Below are positions 46,521 to 57,939 of a DNA stretch of 64,000 nt, piece after piece. Source of the stretch: Cephalotus follicularis (lineage: Eukaryota; Streptophyta; Magnoliopsida; Oxalidales; Cephalotaceae). The DNA is taken from NCBI GenBank assembly GCA_001972305.1, contig BDDD01000087.1, positions 278,539 through 342,538 on the forward strand, given 5' to 3'. Positions within the stretch are counted from its first letter, which is position 1. Every line of letters starts with the position of its first letter. The notes below the pieces were generated by a model. The model saw nothing but the letters and a program-made list of their open reading frames with translations, was not told the origin of the DNA and ran no database searches. Both the position numbers and the translations under genes were made by a program.

Positions 46521-46647
46521 AGACGTCGATGTCTTTTAGAAAGACGTCGATGCTTAACGTTTTTAAAGACGTCGATGTCTTTTAGAAAGGATAGATATTT
46601 TTAGTGCCACATTGCATGGACGTCGATGTCCTTTGGAAGGCGTCGAC
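46521..46647. repeat. Motif group in copia LTR S4
   Basis: AGACGTCGAT-type motifs at 46521, 46542, 46567, a decayed copy at 46588, then 46618 and 46638 (steps 21, 25, 21, 30, 20). S5 has 49704, 49725, 49750, 49771, 49801, 49821 and E6 has 60380, 60401, 60426, 60447, 60477, 60498: the same step pattern. Confidence 0.9.
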
Positions 46648-47192
46648 GTCTTTGAGCAGAACGTGCAACCTGTGCACGAGCTCACTTCATGGGCACGTTT
46701 TCTCTCTCATATCCAGCATCCATATCCTGTTCTTGCATGTTATGGGAACGTGGGGATCATGGCCACAGACTCCCTAGGAGTGAGGACCATGATCTTAAGT
46801 GAATGGGAGAGTGGGAGAGAGAAATTAGAGGCTAGTAATAAGCATTTTCTGCAGAAAATAACTAAGTGAAAAAAGTTAGAGTTTTGCTGGGCAAGAGAGC
46901 TCGGATTTCACTAAGCAGATTGTGTGTGTTCCTTTCATCTGTGATACACCAAGAAAGAGCTTATCTAGGGTGGATTGATCATTGACTTCATTGGTCAAAA
47001 TCAATTTACTTTTCCAAAGCTAAGTGAGAGAGAGAAAGTTCATGCACTTTGTTATTGCTGGTTGGATTGCTTGTTATTCCTAAGACTTGGAGAACATCAA
47101 AGGGGAATCTACTCAAGCGTGTAGCGGCAAAGAAAGAAGAAGCCTTCACCCGCTGGTATATTTCTTGGTGTTTCTTTTCTTGCCATGCTTGT

Positions 47193-47220
47193 GTGTCACC
47201 ATTGTTTGCAATGGTGACAC
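47193..47220 (+). other. Conserved hairpin near copia LTR 3' end (S4)
   Basis: Arms GTGTCACCATTG and CAATGGTGACAC form a perfect 12-bp stem around loop TTTG. Present identically in S5 (50376-50403) and with a compensatory change in E6 (61047-61074). Confidence 0.9.
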
Positions 47221-48448
47221 CAATTCAATTTTATTGATGTTGTGGTGATCCATGTGGTCTGTGGACGTGCCATAATGGACTAGTTATGTTTTTATTGGGT
47301 GTTATTCCGCTGCCATGATTGTTTGTTTTGTTTTGTTCTACACCCTACACACCATAGTCCATTATGGCTCCGGTTTCGGTTTATCCGTTTCCAACACTTG
47401 TGGTATGCATATCATATCTTTATATTGTTGCATGCATGGTATATAGTATAGCCTTCCGCCTGACGGATGGTACGATTAAGAATTGTGCGGTTATGGAAAG
47501 AGTACGATATGGTTGCAGATCATATCATAATGGATCGTGATGGTCCGGATTGTGATGGTATATGGACGTTGATGGTGGCTGTAGCTAGAGAGGTCAGTGT
47601 TAGAGAATGTCCATCTTCTCTTCCCTATTCTACTTATAGATGACACTCTAATCTACTGGTGAAATAAGGACTTCTGCCTAGGACGCAAAGAGCGCCTAGT
47701 CTGTTACCTCGGCAGGAAGGTAGAGAAAAACTTATATATGTTTGGAAAGGATTTTGGAATGATATGGACGCTGAATGATGATGGCATTGTGTTGGAATTT
47801 CATGGATATGGTTAATGAATGGTACTTATGGAAAATGACATGTTTCTAAATGCTAGCTTTCATGGCCTGGTCTATATCGAAAGTCATGCACACATCTCTC
47901 ATATTGTACACACATCTCTCGTTTTGTACACACATCTCTCGTATTGTACATACATATCATATGGCATACTTATCTGCTACACTCCTTTATGTACCTTGCA
48001 TATATGTGTCCTACACAACCTTCGGGTTGCTGACCCATTGCATTGTATTGTAATGTAATGGGTCAGGTTCAGGTCCAGGTGACGCGCAGAAGTGACAAGC
48101 CAGGTTAAATCGAAGGGTAAAGATTTGCCTCTCCTCTGACCTACTTTGTAAATGTGATATTGTAAAAGGAATGATATTGAATATGGATGTTTTTATAGTT
48201 ATTGTATAAGAGACAAATGTAAAGATGAAATAGAGATATGTTTATCTTCAGCTATTGACCAATTGATTAAACTAGTGTAAGTGACTAATTAATTGGATAG
48301 TTTGATGATCCAAAAATTAATACATTATGGGTTGATGTTGCATGGGGGCATTCCAACATCCTTATGTACAGTTTAGGATCTCGAACGGACCTTAAAAAGT
48401 CATTGAACGGTTATTTAAAAGTATCAGAATTTTAATTCGAAAACTGGT

Positions 48449-50579
48449 TGTTAGATATAGTGACCCGACAAGCCATTAGATAGGTTGTCATATTATATCT
48501 TATCTTGTATGAAACAATCTTATTCCTTGTATACATACATGATGCGTGCTAATTTTGTTACGGCTAGATCACTTGTCTTTTATCACTTAGTTGAAGTAGT
48601 TTATTATTTACCTGCTTACACTTGTGATGCCCTGACATAAGGTTGGATGCCTAGCATGGAGGCTGTGAGATTGGTTTTCTTATTCCTTATGTCAATTTAG
48701 TTCCAAGTCATAGGTTCACTTTGTGGGCATTAGTGAACCGGATAGACTTGCGCGTATGTTGCCTGCTCATTGAATTGGAGGATGGATTCTCTCACTACCA
48801 TCTGTGTTGGACACTAGGGCAAATACGGGGTACGCGCTGGGAGCGTGTACACTGAATAGGACCCGCGTAGGAGACACTGTTCGGATAGTCGCTATTCTCG
48901 TGTCAGTAGTGACTCCTACTTGTTGCGGTTGTGTACAAGTAATGATCACTTAGCGAGTTCTTAAACTCGTCTGATCCTTAGACCTGAGCGACTACTCTAT
49001 ATTGTATGGAGACGGTTATGCTTTGATCTCCACCTTACCCAGTCCTTACGTAGGGCTGGCAATCGGGTGGTCTTTGGGTATGATTGAATCTATACGAATA
49101 TAAGTGAGTGCGCAATATGGGATTGTCAGACCTGAGCGAAGGTGATCGGCCCTATTATGGTCTGATTATACTTTAGACTTATGAAATCCTTGGCCAAGGT
49201 TGAGGTAGACTGGAAATTATATTTCCGGAGAGCTTACCAAAGGTCCTAGTAATGATCAGATATTTTAGCCACTGAGGTAATATCTAGGGTTGACACATAT
49301 CCTTACCCTAGACCTCAATCGGGGCCAAGCATGACAAGGGATTATAGTGCACGCGAACTGACGACTTATAAAATCTGGGGTTCATGAGCTGTGGCAAAAT
49401 TAATTAGATTAATTTTTTCATATGGATAATATTTTGATATTATTCCAATAGCATTTAAATTGGTCAACGACCATTTAGAATGGCTAAACCCGGACCCAAG
49501 GGGTATTTCGGTAATTTATGAACACCTCTTGTTTTAACCAAGATTTTAATATGTTAGACATATTAAGTCTTGGTGTCAAATATCGGTTATGTGGATTTTG
49601 CATTTTTTGGAAACACATATTTTTGATCTTACTTAACCAATATTGGAAGGGTACATGAGATCACTAAAAGAGTTAGACTCTTAATGCTTCACTAGCCAGA
49701 CAAAGACGTCGATGTCTTTTAGAAAGACGTCGATGCTTAACATTTTTAAAGACGTCGATGTCTTTTAGAAAGCATCGAAGTTTTTAGTGCCAAATTGCGT
49801 GGACGTCGATGTCCTTTGGAAGGCGTCGACGTCTTTGAGCAGAACGTGCAACCTATGCCCGAGCTCACTTCGTGGGCACGTTTTCTCTCTCATATCCAGC
49901 ATCCATCTCCTGTTCTTGCATGTTATGGGAATGTGGGGAACATGGCCACAGACTCCCTAGGAGTGAGGACCATGATCTTAAGTGAATGGGAGAGTGGGAG
50001 AGAGAAATTAGAGGCTAGTAATAGGCATTTTCTGCAGAAAATGACTAAGTGAAAAAAGTTAGAGTTTTGCTGGGCAAGAGAGCTCGGATTTCACTCTGCA
50101 GATTGTGTGTGTTCTTTTCATCTGTGATACACCAAGTAAGAGCTTATCTAGGGTGGATTGATCATTGACTTCATTTGTCAATATCAATTTACTTTTTCTA
50201 AGCTAAGTGAGAGAGAGAAAGTTCATGCACTTTGTTATTGCTGGTTGGATTGCTTGTTGTTCCTGAGACTTGGAGAACATCAAAGGGAAATCTACTCAAG
50301 CGTGTAGCGGCAAAGAAAGAATGAGCCTTCACCCGCTGGTATATTTCTTGGTCTTTCTTTTCTTGCCATGCTTGTGTGTCACCATTGTTTGCAATGGTGA
50401 CACCAATTCAATTCTGTTGATGTTGTGGTGATCCATGTGTCTGTGGACGTGCCATAATGGACTAGTTATGTTTTTATTGGGTGTTATTCCGCTGTCATGA
50501 TTGTTTGTTTTGTTTTGTTCTACACCCTACACACCATAGTCCATTTATGGCTCCGATTTCGGTTTATCCGTTTCTAACA
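48449..50579 (+). mobile_element. S5: copia solo LTR (2131 bp), TSD CTGGT
   Basis: TGTTAGATATAG to GTTTCTAACA, flanked by CTGGT at 48444-48448 and 50580-50584. Nearly identical in layout to S4 and E6. No primer binding site follows. It carries the motif group at 49704-49830, the 18-bp palindrome CATTTTCTGCAGAAAATG at 50026-50043, and the hairpin at 50376-50403. Confidence 0.93.
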
Positions 50580-50584
50580 CTGGT

Positions 50585-53130
50585 TACGTCCGAGAATTTC
50601 TGTACACATTTTTTGTACTATTTAGAACAGACTTTCTGGTAGTTACCCTAAGCAGAAAGTTGGACTTGTTTGTGACAGTCTTAGTGTAGGATGGCTCTAC
50701 ACAGTTTCTGGCAATTTCTGCTAAGAGACAGGCTGTTTTTGCACACTTGCTGACAATTTCCAGCACGATTACTGCAAGTTACCGGTAGGTTTCCTGCGAG
50801 CTTTCGGCGAGCTTTCTTTGTAGTTTCTGTGCAATTTTTTCACAGTTACTGGAAAGAATACTGCATGGATTGGTAGGGTACGTACCAGGGTGTTAGGATA
50901 GAGATTCGATTCACTTATACACAAAGTTCATTTAAATAGTGCACTTTATTCAATGGGAATATTAATATTAGTTGCGGCTAATATTTTAATTGCATTATTT
51001 TCACTCAAACAGATCCGATGGATGGATCAATGAATATTTGCAGTAGTGAACTACGTATAGGGTGACTAGATTCCTATTTGTTTAGTGGGAGTGGAATTTT
51101 AAGTAGACTGGTAAATAAATTGACGAGCCATTAAATATTAAAATGTCACGTGTTTATTCATTAAATATAATTTGTATATTTTTTGAATTTCTTATGCATC
51201 CTGGTAGGCTTGGGACTCGACCTAGTTTTTTGGTTTGTTACGTGGATGTTATTTAAATTATTTATTTTTAAGGTGTTCATCTGGTCTGTAATAAGGCTGC
51301 CTGTGCGTGGCAATATTTTTCTTATCCATTATTTTTTAGTTTTCTCTTTTCCTTCTATAATTGTATTCTCATTCTTTTGTAATACGCGTGCTGTAATTTT
51401 AAGAAGAGATGCAATGGAGAGTGAAGAGAGGATCAAGAAGAATACAAGACCAAGTGAAGGCCATGTATGCATGCTGTGAATGCTGTAATAAAGTAGTTAT
51501 TAAATAATAAGCATATAGGAGACCAAGTGGTCACGTTTGGCTCACGTGATCACTTTATAGTTAAAGTCCCAAGTCATGCCATATTCTATGATGCATGAGA
51601 TGGATGATTATTTTTAATTTTTCCAAACACGTCGAAGCATTTTAAGCTGTTCCGAATGGATGTGGAAGATAATTAAAATTATCTAAAATGGCTATGGTAA
51701 AATATAAAATTTGATGAGACCAAATTCCTCCAAATGTGAAATAATAAGTCTATAAGCAATGGAGCATACGGTTGTCTTGTTGTTGGCCTTCCATAACCTT
51801 CGTTGAAGGGTGTGGACAGATTGGGGATGGTTATGCTAAAGCTGAGGTCCCTCGTATGACCATTATCGTTCAGCTTCGGTATTAGGGTAGTATTGGAAGG
51901 AAGTGACCATGTTTTGAAACTCTGACAAGCACACTTGCGGGTGACAAAATGGGTTCATTTCTTTGAGGATTACAAGTTTGACTTATACCGGGGTCATACT
52001 ACGGGCATGGCCACAACTGTGGATTGTATGGGCCAGGAGGCTAAACTTGTATCGGATCTTGCATTTCAAGGGTGAGGCCCTAATGCAAATATGATGCTTT
52101 ATGCCTAACTATTCAGTATTATGGTTTGTCATGCCACAGCTGAGACCATGATATGTGAGATAGATTCTGATCCCTATCAGGAGGCAAGTGCTTCCCGAAT
52201 TCCATATGGAGGTGTGTGATACGATTAGAATAGTGGGAGGAGCCATAATTACAAAAAGTCCAATGGATTATGGTAATAACATTGATGGAATGATCTGCTA
52301 TTATTCTTTCTCTTTTTCCTCATATAGGTTTCTAGTTTTCACATACTCTATAAATTTCTCAAATGGTAGATAGCACAAACAAATTAAACACAATTGAGAC
52401 TCCTAAGCTAGTAGATTCTTATTAACTTGAATGGTTATGCATATGGATCTCACGAGCATGAGAGTTGCTCATGTTATGACATAGATACACCTCGAGCTAC
52501 TGAATGATGCATTCGACCATCTCAAGGCAAGTGTGGCTAAGTTGTGGAATGACAATTATCAAGCTCGTAACGTAGCAGTTTCTGGCATGTAGCCACAATT
52601 ACACATGCAGGTTATGCACTCACAAACCTTGTGTGTCATGTTTACACAACTCGAGGAGTTGTATGGCACCCAGTCGAGGACTGTAAAGGTAGATTTTGAG
52701 TAGTTGGGATCAAGAGCAACTATGATGCCTCGATTCTCTGCTTGAATAATCTCGAGGGAGATAGATCAAGAGAATCTAATTCTAAGGATGAAATCCCTAG
52801 GAAGAGGCAATTTGTGACAGGGAATGCCATTCTAAAAGGATCAAAAAGTTATTAAAGGAGAATGCCTACTTCTAATCGTGAGAAGTAAAGGCAAATGGAA
52901 GAAACGAATTGGACCTTAATGAGTATGGTCCAGTCCAAGTTGTCTTTTATCGATTCTTCCAAAATTTATTCTGGGTAATGCCCTGTAGTTGGCAGAGCAT
53001 ATCCTAATCTGGATTCCTTCGAAATCTGTCAACTCCACATCTAGCGAGATATTGAAATGGAGGAAACCCAGCCTAAACAATTGTGACAAGGTTAAGGATT
53101 GTCCAGCTTATGTAAGAAGGTGGGATCCTT
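50585..53130 (+). other. E4 leader and gag debris, noncoding
   Basis: 50585-51000 is A/T-rich with repeated TTTCTGnnAnTTnC words and no frame. 51242-51400 parallels 62030-62160 of the E6 leader ('ggtctgtaataagg'). 51776-52560 parallels copy A 18705-19470. 52560-53130 is probably eroded gag and integrase, without a recognisable domain. Confidence 0.5.
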
Positions 53131-53139
53131 CTAAGCTGG

Positions 53140-54250
53140 AGGCATGATCGAGACGATGCCAATTTTGTGGGATATCCTCAGGGAAGCTTAGGATTTTATT
53201 TCTGCTATCCCAGCGAAGAAGAGATGATTGTTTCGCGCACTACAAAATTTCTAGTGAAGGAATACCTGATTGCAGGAAGCAGTGGGAGTAAGGTGAAACA
53301 AAGAGAGTTTCCACCAAACGAAAACCTACAGGACGATAAGGAATTACATGTTAAACCCTCTAAAGATATAATTGGGAAAGGATCCCAAACTAAGATGGAA
53401 TCTCAATAAGGCACTCCTCAATAGAGGAGATCAGGTAGGATTTCGGCAACACCTGAGAAATATAGTTTTCTCAATTAAAGGTACTAACGAATCTATCGTC
53501 AACGATAATGACGAACCTGTCAGCTACATGGAGACAATGAAGTGCACTGATTTAGGGCATGGTTAGATACCATGAAATCCAAAATGGACTCCATATATGC
53601 AAATAAAGTAAGGAACTTGGTTAATGAAGCCGAAGGCATAAAATCCTATCGGATGAAAGTAGATCTTGTGGATGAAGATAAGCGTTAATGGATAATCATA
53701 AGCCCATTCGGATAATGCAAGCTCTAAAGGACTACGACCTTAAGCAAGCATCCCGTAGTTGAAACATCCATTTTGATTTCATCAAATCTTGGATGAGCCT
53801 AATGTCTACAAGAAATAGGACAACCCATAAATCATTTTCTTGACATGTGGTGAAGATAGTGAATTGAAACATAAGAGCTAGATCGACTCTAGTTTCATAT
53901 GTGATATAGATGATCACAAATTTATTTCAGGATATGTGTTGATCCTGAATGGAAGTGCTGTGTGAGTTGGAGGAGAATGATGCAGTAGATGACTATAGAC
54001 TCCACCAGAGAATGAGAGTATGTTGCAACCTGTGATACCGATATTGGTAGCTGGTTTGGATGCGGAAGTTCATTACTTAACTATATAGGTTCCATCCGTC
54101 GGTCGTCCAATTGTGGTAACTGTTACGACGATGGGGGCATGGAACTGGGTCTCATTACTGCACCAAACATATACAACGTTGGTATCACATGATAATGGAG
54201 ATCAAATGAGTGGTAACGTCTTGAAAGAGACGTGATTGAGGAAATATGGG
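53140..54250 (+). pseudogene. pol: E4 copia pol fragments: integrase end, RT start, RNase H
   Basis: About 53150-53330 encodes FVGYPQGSLGFYF, then VSRTTKFLVKEYL, the copia integrase C-terminal motif (typical GYP...YxF form). About 53440-53690 gives the RT N-terminal side: DNDEPVSYMETMK and MKSKMDSIYANKVRNLV, in a different frame. The middle of RT is deleted. About 53890-54230 is RNase H: DDHKFISGYVLILNGSAV followed by frameshifted debris. The order integrase-RT-RNase H is diagnostic of Ty1/copia. Non-functional. Confidence 0.82.
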
Positions 54251-55173
54251 AGACATCATAAGAGTAGATGTCACATAGAGAGAGTCACTGTAATGGCCCT
54301 AAATATTATAAAGAGTTGTTATTGGGCTTTGGGAATTCCTTTCTTTCCTATGGGCCGGGCTAGGATATTATGAAGTGTTTCATTGGACTTTTTGGATGAA
54401 AGAATGAAGTTGGCCCAAGGGAGTAGATCGGCCCAAGTCCTGGAAATGTCCTGCATCCGTTAGAATTTTGTAGGAAGTTCTGGATTCTTCCTGACACGTG
54501 TATAAAATGTTGGTGATAGCCGGGAGACACGCATTTGGCATTTTCTTGCACATTCTCTAGAGAAATCGAGAGGAAAGTGAAAGCAGTGGGAGATGGGGTC
54601 GGATGCTTGTAAATGGAAGAAGAAGACAAGCTGGGGCCTTCCTCGGGAGAGTTCCTGCTCCCGTGTATAAATACCCATCTCCTGGAAGCAAAGAAAATCA
54701 TGCAAGAGTGAAGGAAGAAGACAAGCTAAGCATGTAGCAGTCCTTGGCCAGAAAGGAAGTCCAGAATTAAAGAAGGAACCAAGCCATCTCCGTTTCCAAC
54801 CGTTTTCCAGGTAGGTTGCTTCATGTCCGAGGGCCTACCAGCATGTGTGTTAGTGTGTGGTGCTATGTGCTTTGGTTGATTTCTTGAATATATGTGTTGC
54901 TGTGTTTTGTTCTTGTGATTGTTTGTGTTTGTTAGATTAGTATCCTGCCTTTTTACCTTGGAACTGTTATGTGGAAGGCCTCAGTGCTCTGAAAGCACTT
55001 AGATATGAAGTAAATGCCTGGGGAGGACTGTGCACCCGACCATTGCTAGTACGTCCTAGGAGGGATGCATGTTCAACCAGTGCTAGTACATTTGGGGAGT
55101 ACTAAGTGTCCTACCAATACCAATACGCCAGAGGAGGATCACATACCCAACCAGTGCTAGTACGTCCAGGGGT

Positions 55174-55302
55174 GCACATTTCCCAAGGAGCATATTCCCC
55201 GTGGAGCACATTGCCTAGGGAGCATATTTCTCGGGGAGCACATTGCCCGATGAGCACATTTCCCGGGGAACACATTGCCCACAGAGCATATTGCACGAGG
55301 AG
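55174..55302. repeat. 16-bp tandem array, 8 units
   Basis: Unit GGAGCACATTGCCCGG; anchors GCACATT/GCATATT at 55174, 55190, 55206, 55222, 55238, 55254, 55270 and 55286, exactly 16 bp apart. Confidence 0.95.
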
Positions 55303-55790
55303 CTAAGGTCCTCAAGTATGACTTGTCCAAGGAGGCTAGTCCATATGTGCTGAGTAGGCCTGTCCACATGGTCGTTGAGCACAACTAGCCCTCCTCTGCC
55401 AAGCATAACTAGTTTGAGGACCTCCTCAGTCATAAAGGCCAGGGGTGACTAATGCTTTGGAGAAGATTATTCCCTCAAGCGTAAGAAAGAATGAAGAGTA
55501 AGGTAGAGCCCCTGAGGAGAGCCAATCCAGACCAAGAGTCCGAGCAGACCAGAGCAGAGCAGAGTTCCTCCTTTGCCTAAAGGATTTGTATAAAGATAGA
55601 CCAAGTATAAGTATGGGAAGGAATGCACAATGCTAAGGGCGCCCAGCTGACGAAGGGTCAGTGCATTGCCGAGCAGATTTCCTCCTATGCCAAAGGATAT
55701 ATGATGGAAATGAGACGCCCTATGATAGGTGAACTTAAGGAGTGAATCCACATAGAGACTGTCCCAAGAAGTGAGCCCAAACAGGGAGAA

Positions 55791-55945
55791 TTCCGTCGAG
55801 CAGGTGAACCAAAGGGGTTAACTCCGCTAGGCAGGTGATCCTCGGCCGAACTTGCTAAATGGTGAACCTAATGGTGAATTCCGCTAGAGCAAGTGAGCAA
55901 AGGGTGAATTCCGCTCATCATGTGAACCTGGAGGAGAGTTTCGCA
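55791..55945. repeat. ~30-bp degenerate repeat in E5 LTR
   Basis: TTCCGCTAG anchors at about 55791, 55822, 55879, 55909 and 55939, alternating with AGGTGAACC. Steps are 30-31 bp with one double step (57). Confidence 0.75.
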
Positions 55946-56548
55946 GGCAGGTGAGCCTAAAGGTGAACCTTATAGATGACCAGACTGTAGGATACCGGAC
56001 TTGGCTCCTCTTTGTAATGTTGTGTATGTGATTGATATGTAAGGCTTGAGTAGAGTAGTTTGACGATAAGGAATGGCTGATGTGTTATGATATATTGTGG
56101 TCTGCACTTATTGTATGGCATGCATGATTTCCTATGTTTTCATTGTTTGCTCCTCTGGTATGTGCCGTACATGTGGTTCCCTACACAACCCCTTTGGTTG
56201 CTGATCCAATCTTAGAATGGGCCAGGTTCAGGTACAGGAGCAGGCTTTAGTGGAGCATCTCAATAACAGCAATGATAAAAAGTAATGTAAGTTCCTACTC
56301 GTCGACAGTGCGCTTCCGTGAACGGATTTGCAAAGGATAATTATGCATTTAATTATATAACCTTCTTGTTTGTAGCAGAGTATTTTCCTTGTACTGGACT
56401 GGGTCAGTATATCCACACATTATATAAATGGTTTTAATGATTATTATATTTTAAATTTTTTTATGGTTGAAGGATGGATGATGAATGTACGGATTGCCAC
56501 GTGTCGGGTCGTGGGGTACAATCCACGATTAGGGTTGTGACAAGTTTC

Positions 56549-56560
56549 GGTATCAGAGCC
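56549..56560 (+). other. E5 primer binding site
   Basis: GGTATCAGAGCC seven bases after the LTR end; the usual leading T is C here. Confidence 0.85.
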
Positions 56561-56651
56561 GTACTATTCTGGATATGCTGGGATACGACCCTTGGAAAGT
56601 GGAGTTAAGATATATGTGTGGATATTGACCCGTTCCTTTATGTGAAGCAGT

Positions 56652-57930
56652 ATGGAAGGACAAAGAAGTAGAGCTTCACGAGGAGTGAGAGTCGGGCCGT
56701 CGACGAGGCGTACCCGTAGAAATATGGAAAGACAAGAAGAAGTAAATGTGGCTCAAGGAGCCAAAGCTGCTGCTCCTACATGATAGGAACCTAGAGGCTT
56801 TATGAGGAGAATGCATGCTATGATAAGTCAAATGCATGAATTTATTCAAGGGCAACCGGATGAAGAAGAACAACCACCTGCTGCTATACCAGCTAGGCAT
56901 GTAGCGGAGTTACATGAACACACATTAGCTATTAGACCGGCCAGGCAGACCGAAGCAGCGAGAAGATCTGTTGATAAACCTTCACGATGAGAGAACCCCT
57001 TGATCGGATTCTTAAAGCTAAACCCTCCAGCCTTCACAGGAGACCCAAATGATATATCGGCTGAGAGATGGCTAATGCAATTGGATAACATATTTCGAGT
57101 CATGGATTGTTCTGACTCGCAGACGGTTGTCTTTGCAACGTACATGTTACAAGGCGAAGCGGAAAAATTGGTGGGAGATGATTGAGTCTTCTGGAGAGAC
57201 GTACTCTTGGGATGCTTTTAAGACAGAGTTTAATGACAGATTCTATCCTGAGGTAGAGATTGATAAGAGAGAGGCCGAGTTCTTAGGCTTGGCACAGGGA
57301 GACATGACAGTAGCCCAATATGAGGCTAGGTTCATCGAGTTATCAAGGATAGCTCCATACATGGTAAACACTAAGTCATGGAAAGCTAAGAAGTTCCTTG
57401 GAGGACTTTGACCTGACATCCAAGAGAAGTTAGTGCCCCTACATTTACGATCCTTCATTGATCTGCCTAACCAAGCACGAGAAGTTGAAGCCTTGGCTCA
57501 GAAGTTTCAGAATTTGGAAATTCAGACAGGCAATCGGAGACCTGCCCCTTATGGTGCGCAGCCTGGAAGAAGTTCGGGGAGTAGTAATAAATCCCACAGG
57601 TCTGGATATCACAGCAGTCCAAGGAAGGGTGAATCCCCCCACAGTATTGGTAGCTAAAAAAGACCTTTGAGGTTGGGAAGGAAATATCATGGTTCTCAGC
57701 AAAGAAGACCAGGTCGTGATTCACGATGATGACGACAGCGAAGGATGACTTCGCAAGGAGGTTCTTCTAAACCCGTCGACGATGAACAGGAGTCTGCTGA
57801 ACCCTGTGTGCATTGTGGACGTACCAACCAAGTTTCAGATGACTGCTAGTGGAAAGATGGTCTGTTTTGGAGTTGTGGAGCTCCAGACCATATATCTGCG
57901 GAATGTCCCCAGAACATATCCAACACAGGA
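56652..57930 (+). pseudogene. gag: E5 gag
   Basis: ATG 56652 gives a basic start (MEGQRSRASRGVRVGPSTRR). After TGA-TAG near 56782 the same frame continues to a TGA at 56988, then FLKLNPPAFTGDPNDISAERW, the capsid signature. A frameshift near 57165-57175 moves to a second frame (NWWEMIESSGETYSWDAF, then EFLGLAQGDMTVAQYEARF). That frame has further stops at about 57409, 57655, 57726 and 57847. It ends with a CX2C motif (CVHCGRT) and a degenerate CCHC knuckle (CGAPDHISAEC). RNA-binding capsid protein, not expressible from this copy. Confidence 0.88.
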
Positions 57931-57939
57931 GATCAAATA

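Larger units (their letters stand above)
45232..47396 (+). mobile_element. S4: copia solo LTR (2165 bp), TSD CTTGT
   Basis: TGTTAGATATAGTGACCCG to CCGTTTCCAACA, flanked by CTTGT (45227-45231 and 47397-47401). The E3 5' LTR at about 35980-35990 is the unoccupied counterpart. It is the same family as S5 and the E6 LTR, which is joined to copia gag and thereby identifies the superfamily. Inside are a motif group (46521-46647), an ATTTTCTGCAGAAAAT palindrome (46844-46859) and a strong hairpin (47193-47220). Confidence 0.94.
31081..48258 (+). mobile_element. E3: gypsy chromovirus, three nested solo LTRs, 3' end lost
   Basis: Both LTRs start TGTAAGCCCCCAATATATAC (31081 and 42567). The 5' LTR ends GGGGGGTGACA at 40376, followed by a primer binding site (40380). 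The interior is only 2.2 kb and badly decayed. The 5' LTR holds S2 and S3, the 3' LTR holds S4. Without insertions the 5' LTR is about 3.9 kb. The 3' LTR stops at about 48258, lacking the last ~420 bp, so no target duplication can be checked; the left flank is CATTG. Confidence 0.92.
42567..48258 (+). repeat. E3 3' LTR, interrupted by S4, truncated at right
   Basis: Matches the 5' LTR from its first base. Segments 42567-45226 and 47402-48258 are LTR; 45232-47396 is S4. It stops matching after 'cagctattgacc' (48258; 5' LTR equivalent about 36855). It contains an AC/TA microsatellite (45103-45175) that is the empty version of the S2 site. Confidence 0.9.
48259..54288 (+). mobile_element. E4: decayed copia element, interrupted by S5
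   Basis: After S5 is removed, the stretch has a copia leader (about 51000-52300, parallel to 61860-62340 of E6), gag-like debris (about 52400-53000) and pol fragments in copia order (53140-54250). Copy A's leader matches 51776-52560. The left boundary against the E3 LTR is a rearrangement junction, not an LTR edge, and no LTR of its own is evident. 48259-48448 is noncoding copia-like or unassigned sequence. Confidence 0.65.
54289..56542 (+). repeat. E5 5' LTR (2254 bp)
   Basis: TGTAATGGCCC to GGGTTGTGACA, just before the primer binding site. It has three internal repeat types: a ~40-bp TGCTAGTACGTCC unit (55045-55165), a strict 16-bp array (55174-55302), and a ~30-bp GTGAATTCCGCTAG unit (55791-55945). 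The U5-side CAGGTTCAGGTACAGGAGCAG block (about 56225) is shared with the E3 LTR. No GTCGAC array is present. Confidence 0.88.

Noticed and set aside
46612-46869. 85-codon frame kept in S4 and S5 (also 49795-50052)
   Set aside because: Not kept in the related E6 LTR; begins inside the motif group; probably LTR noise.
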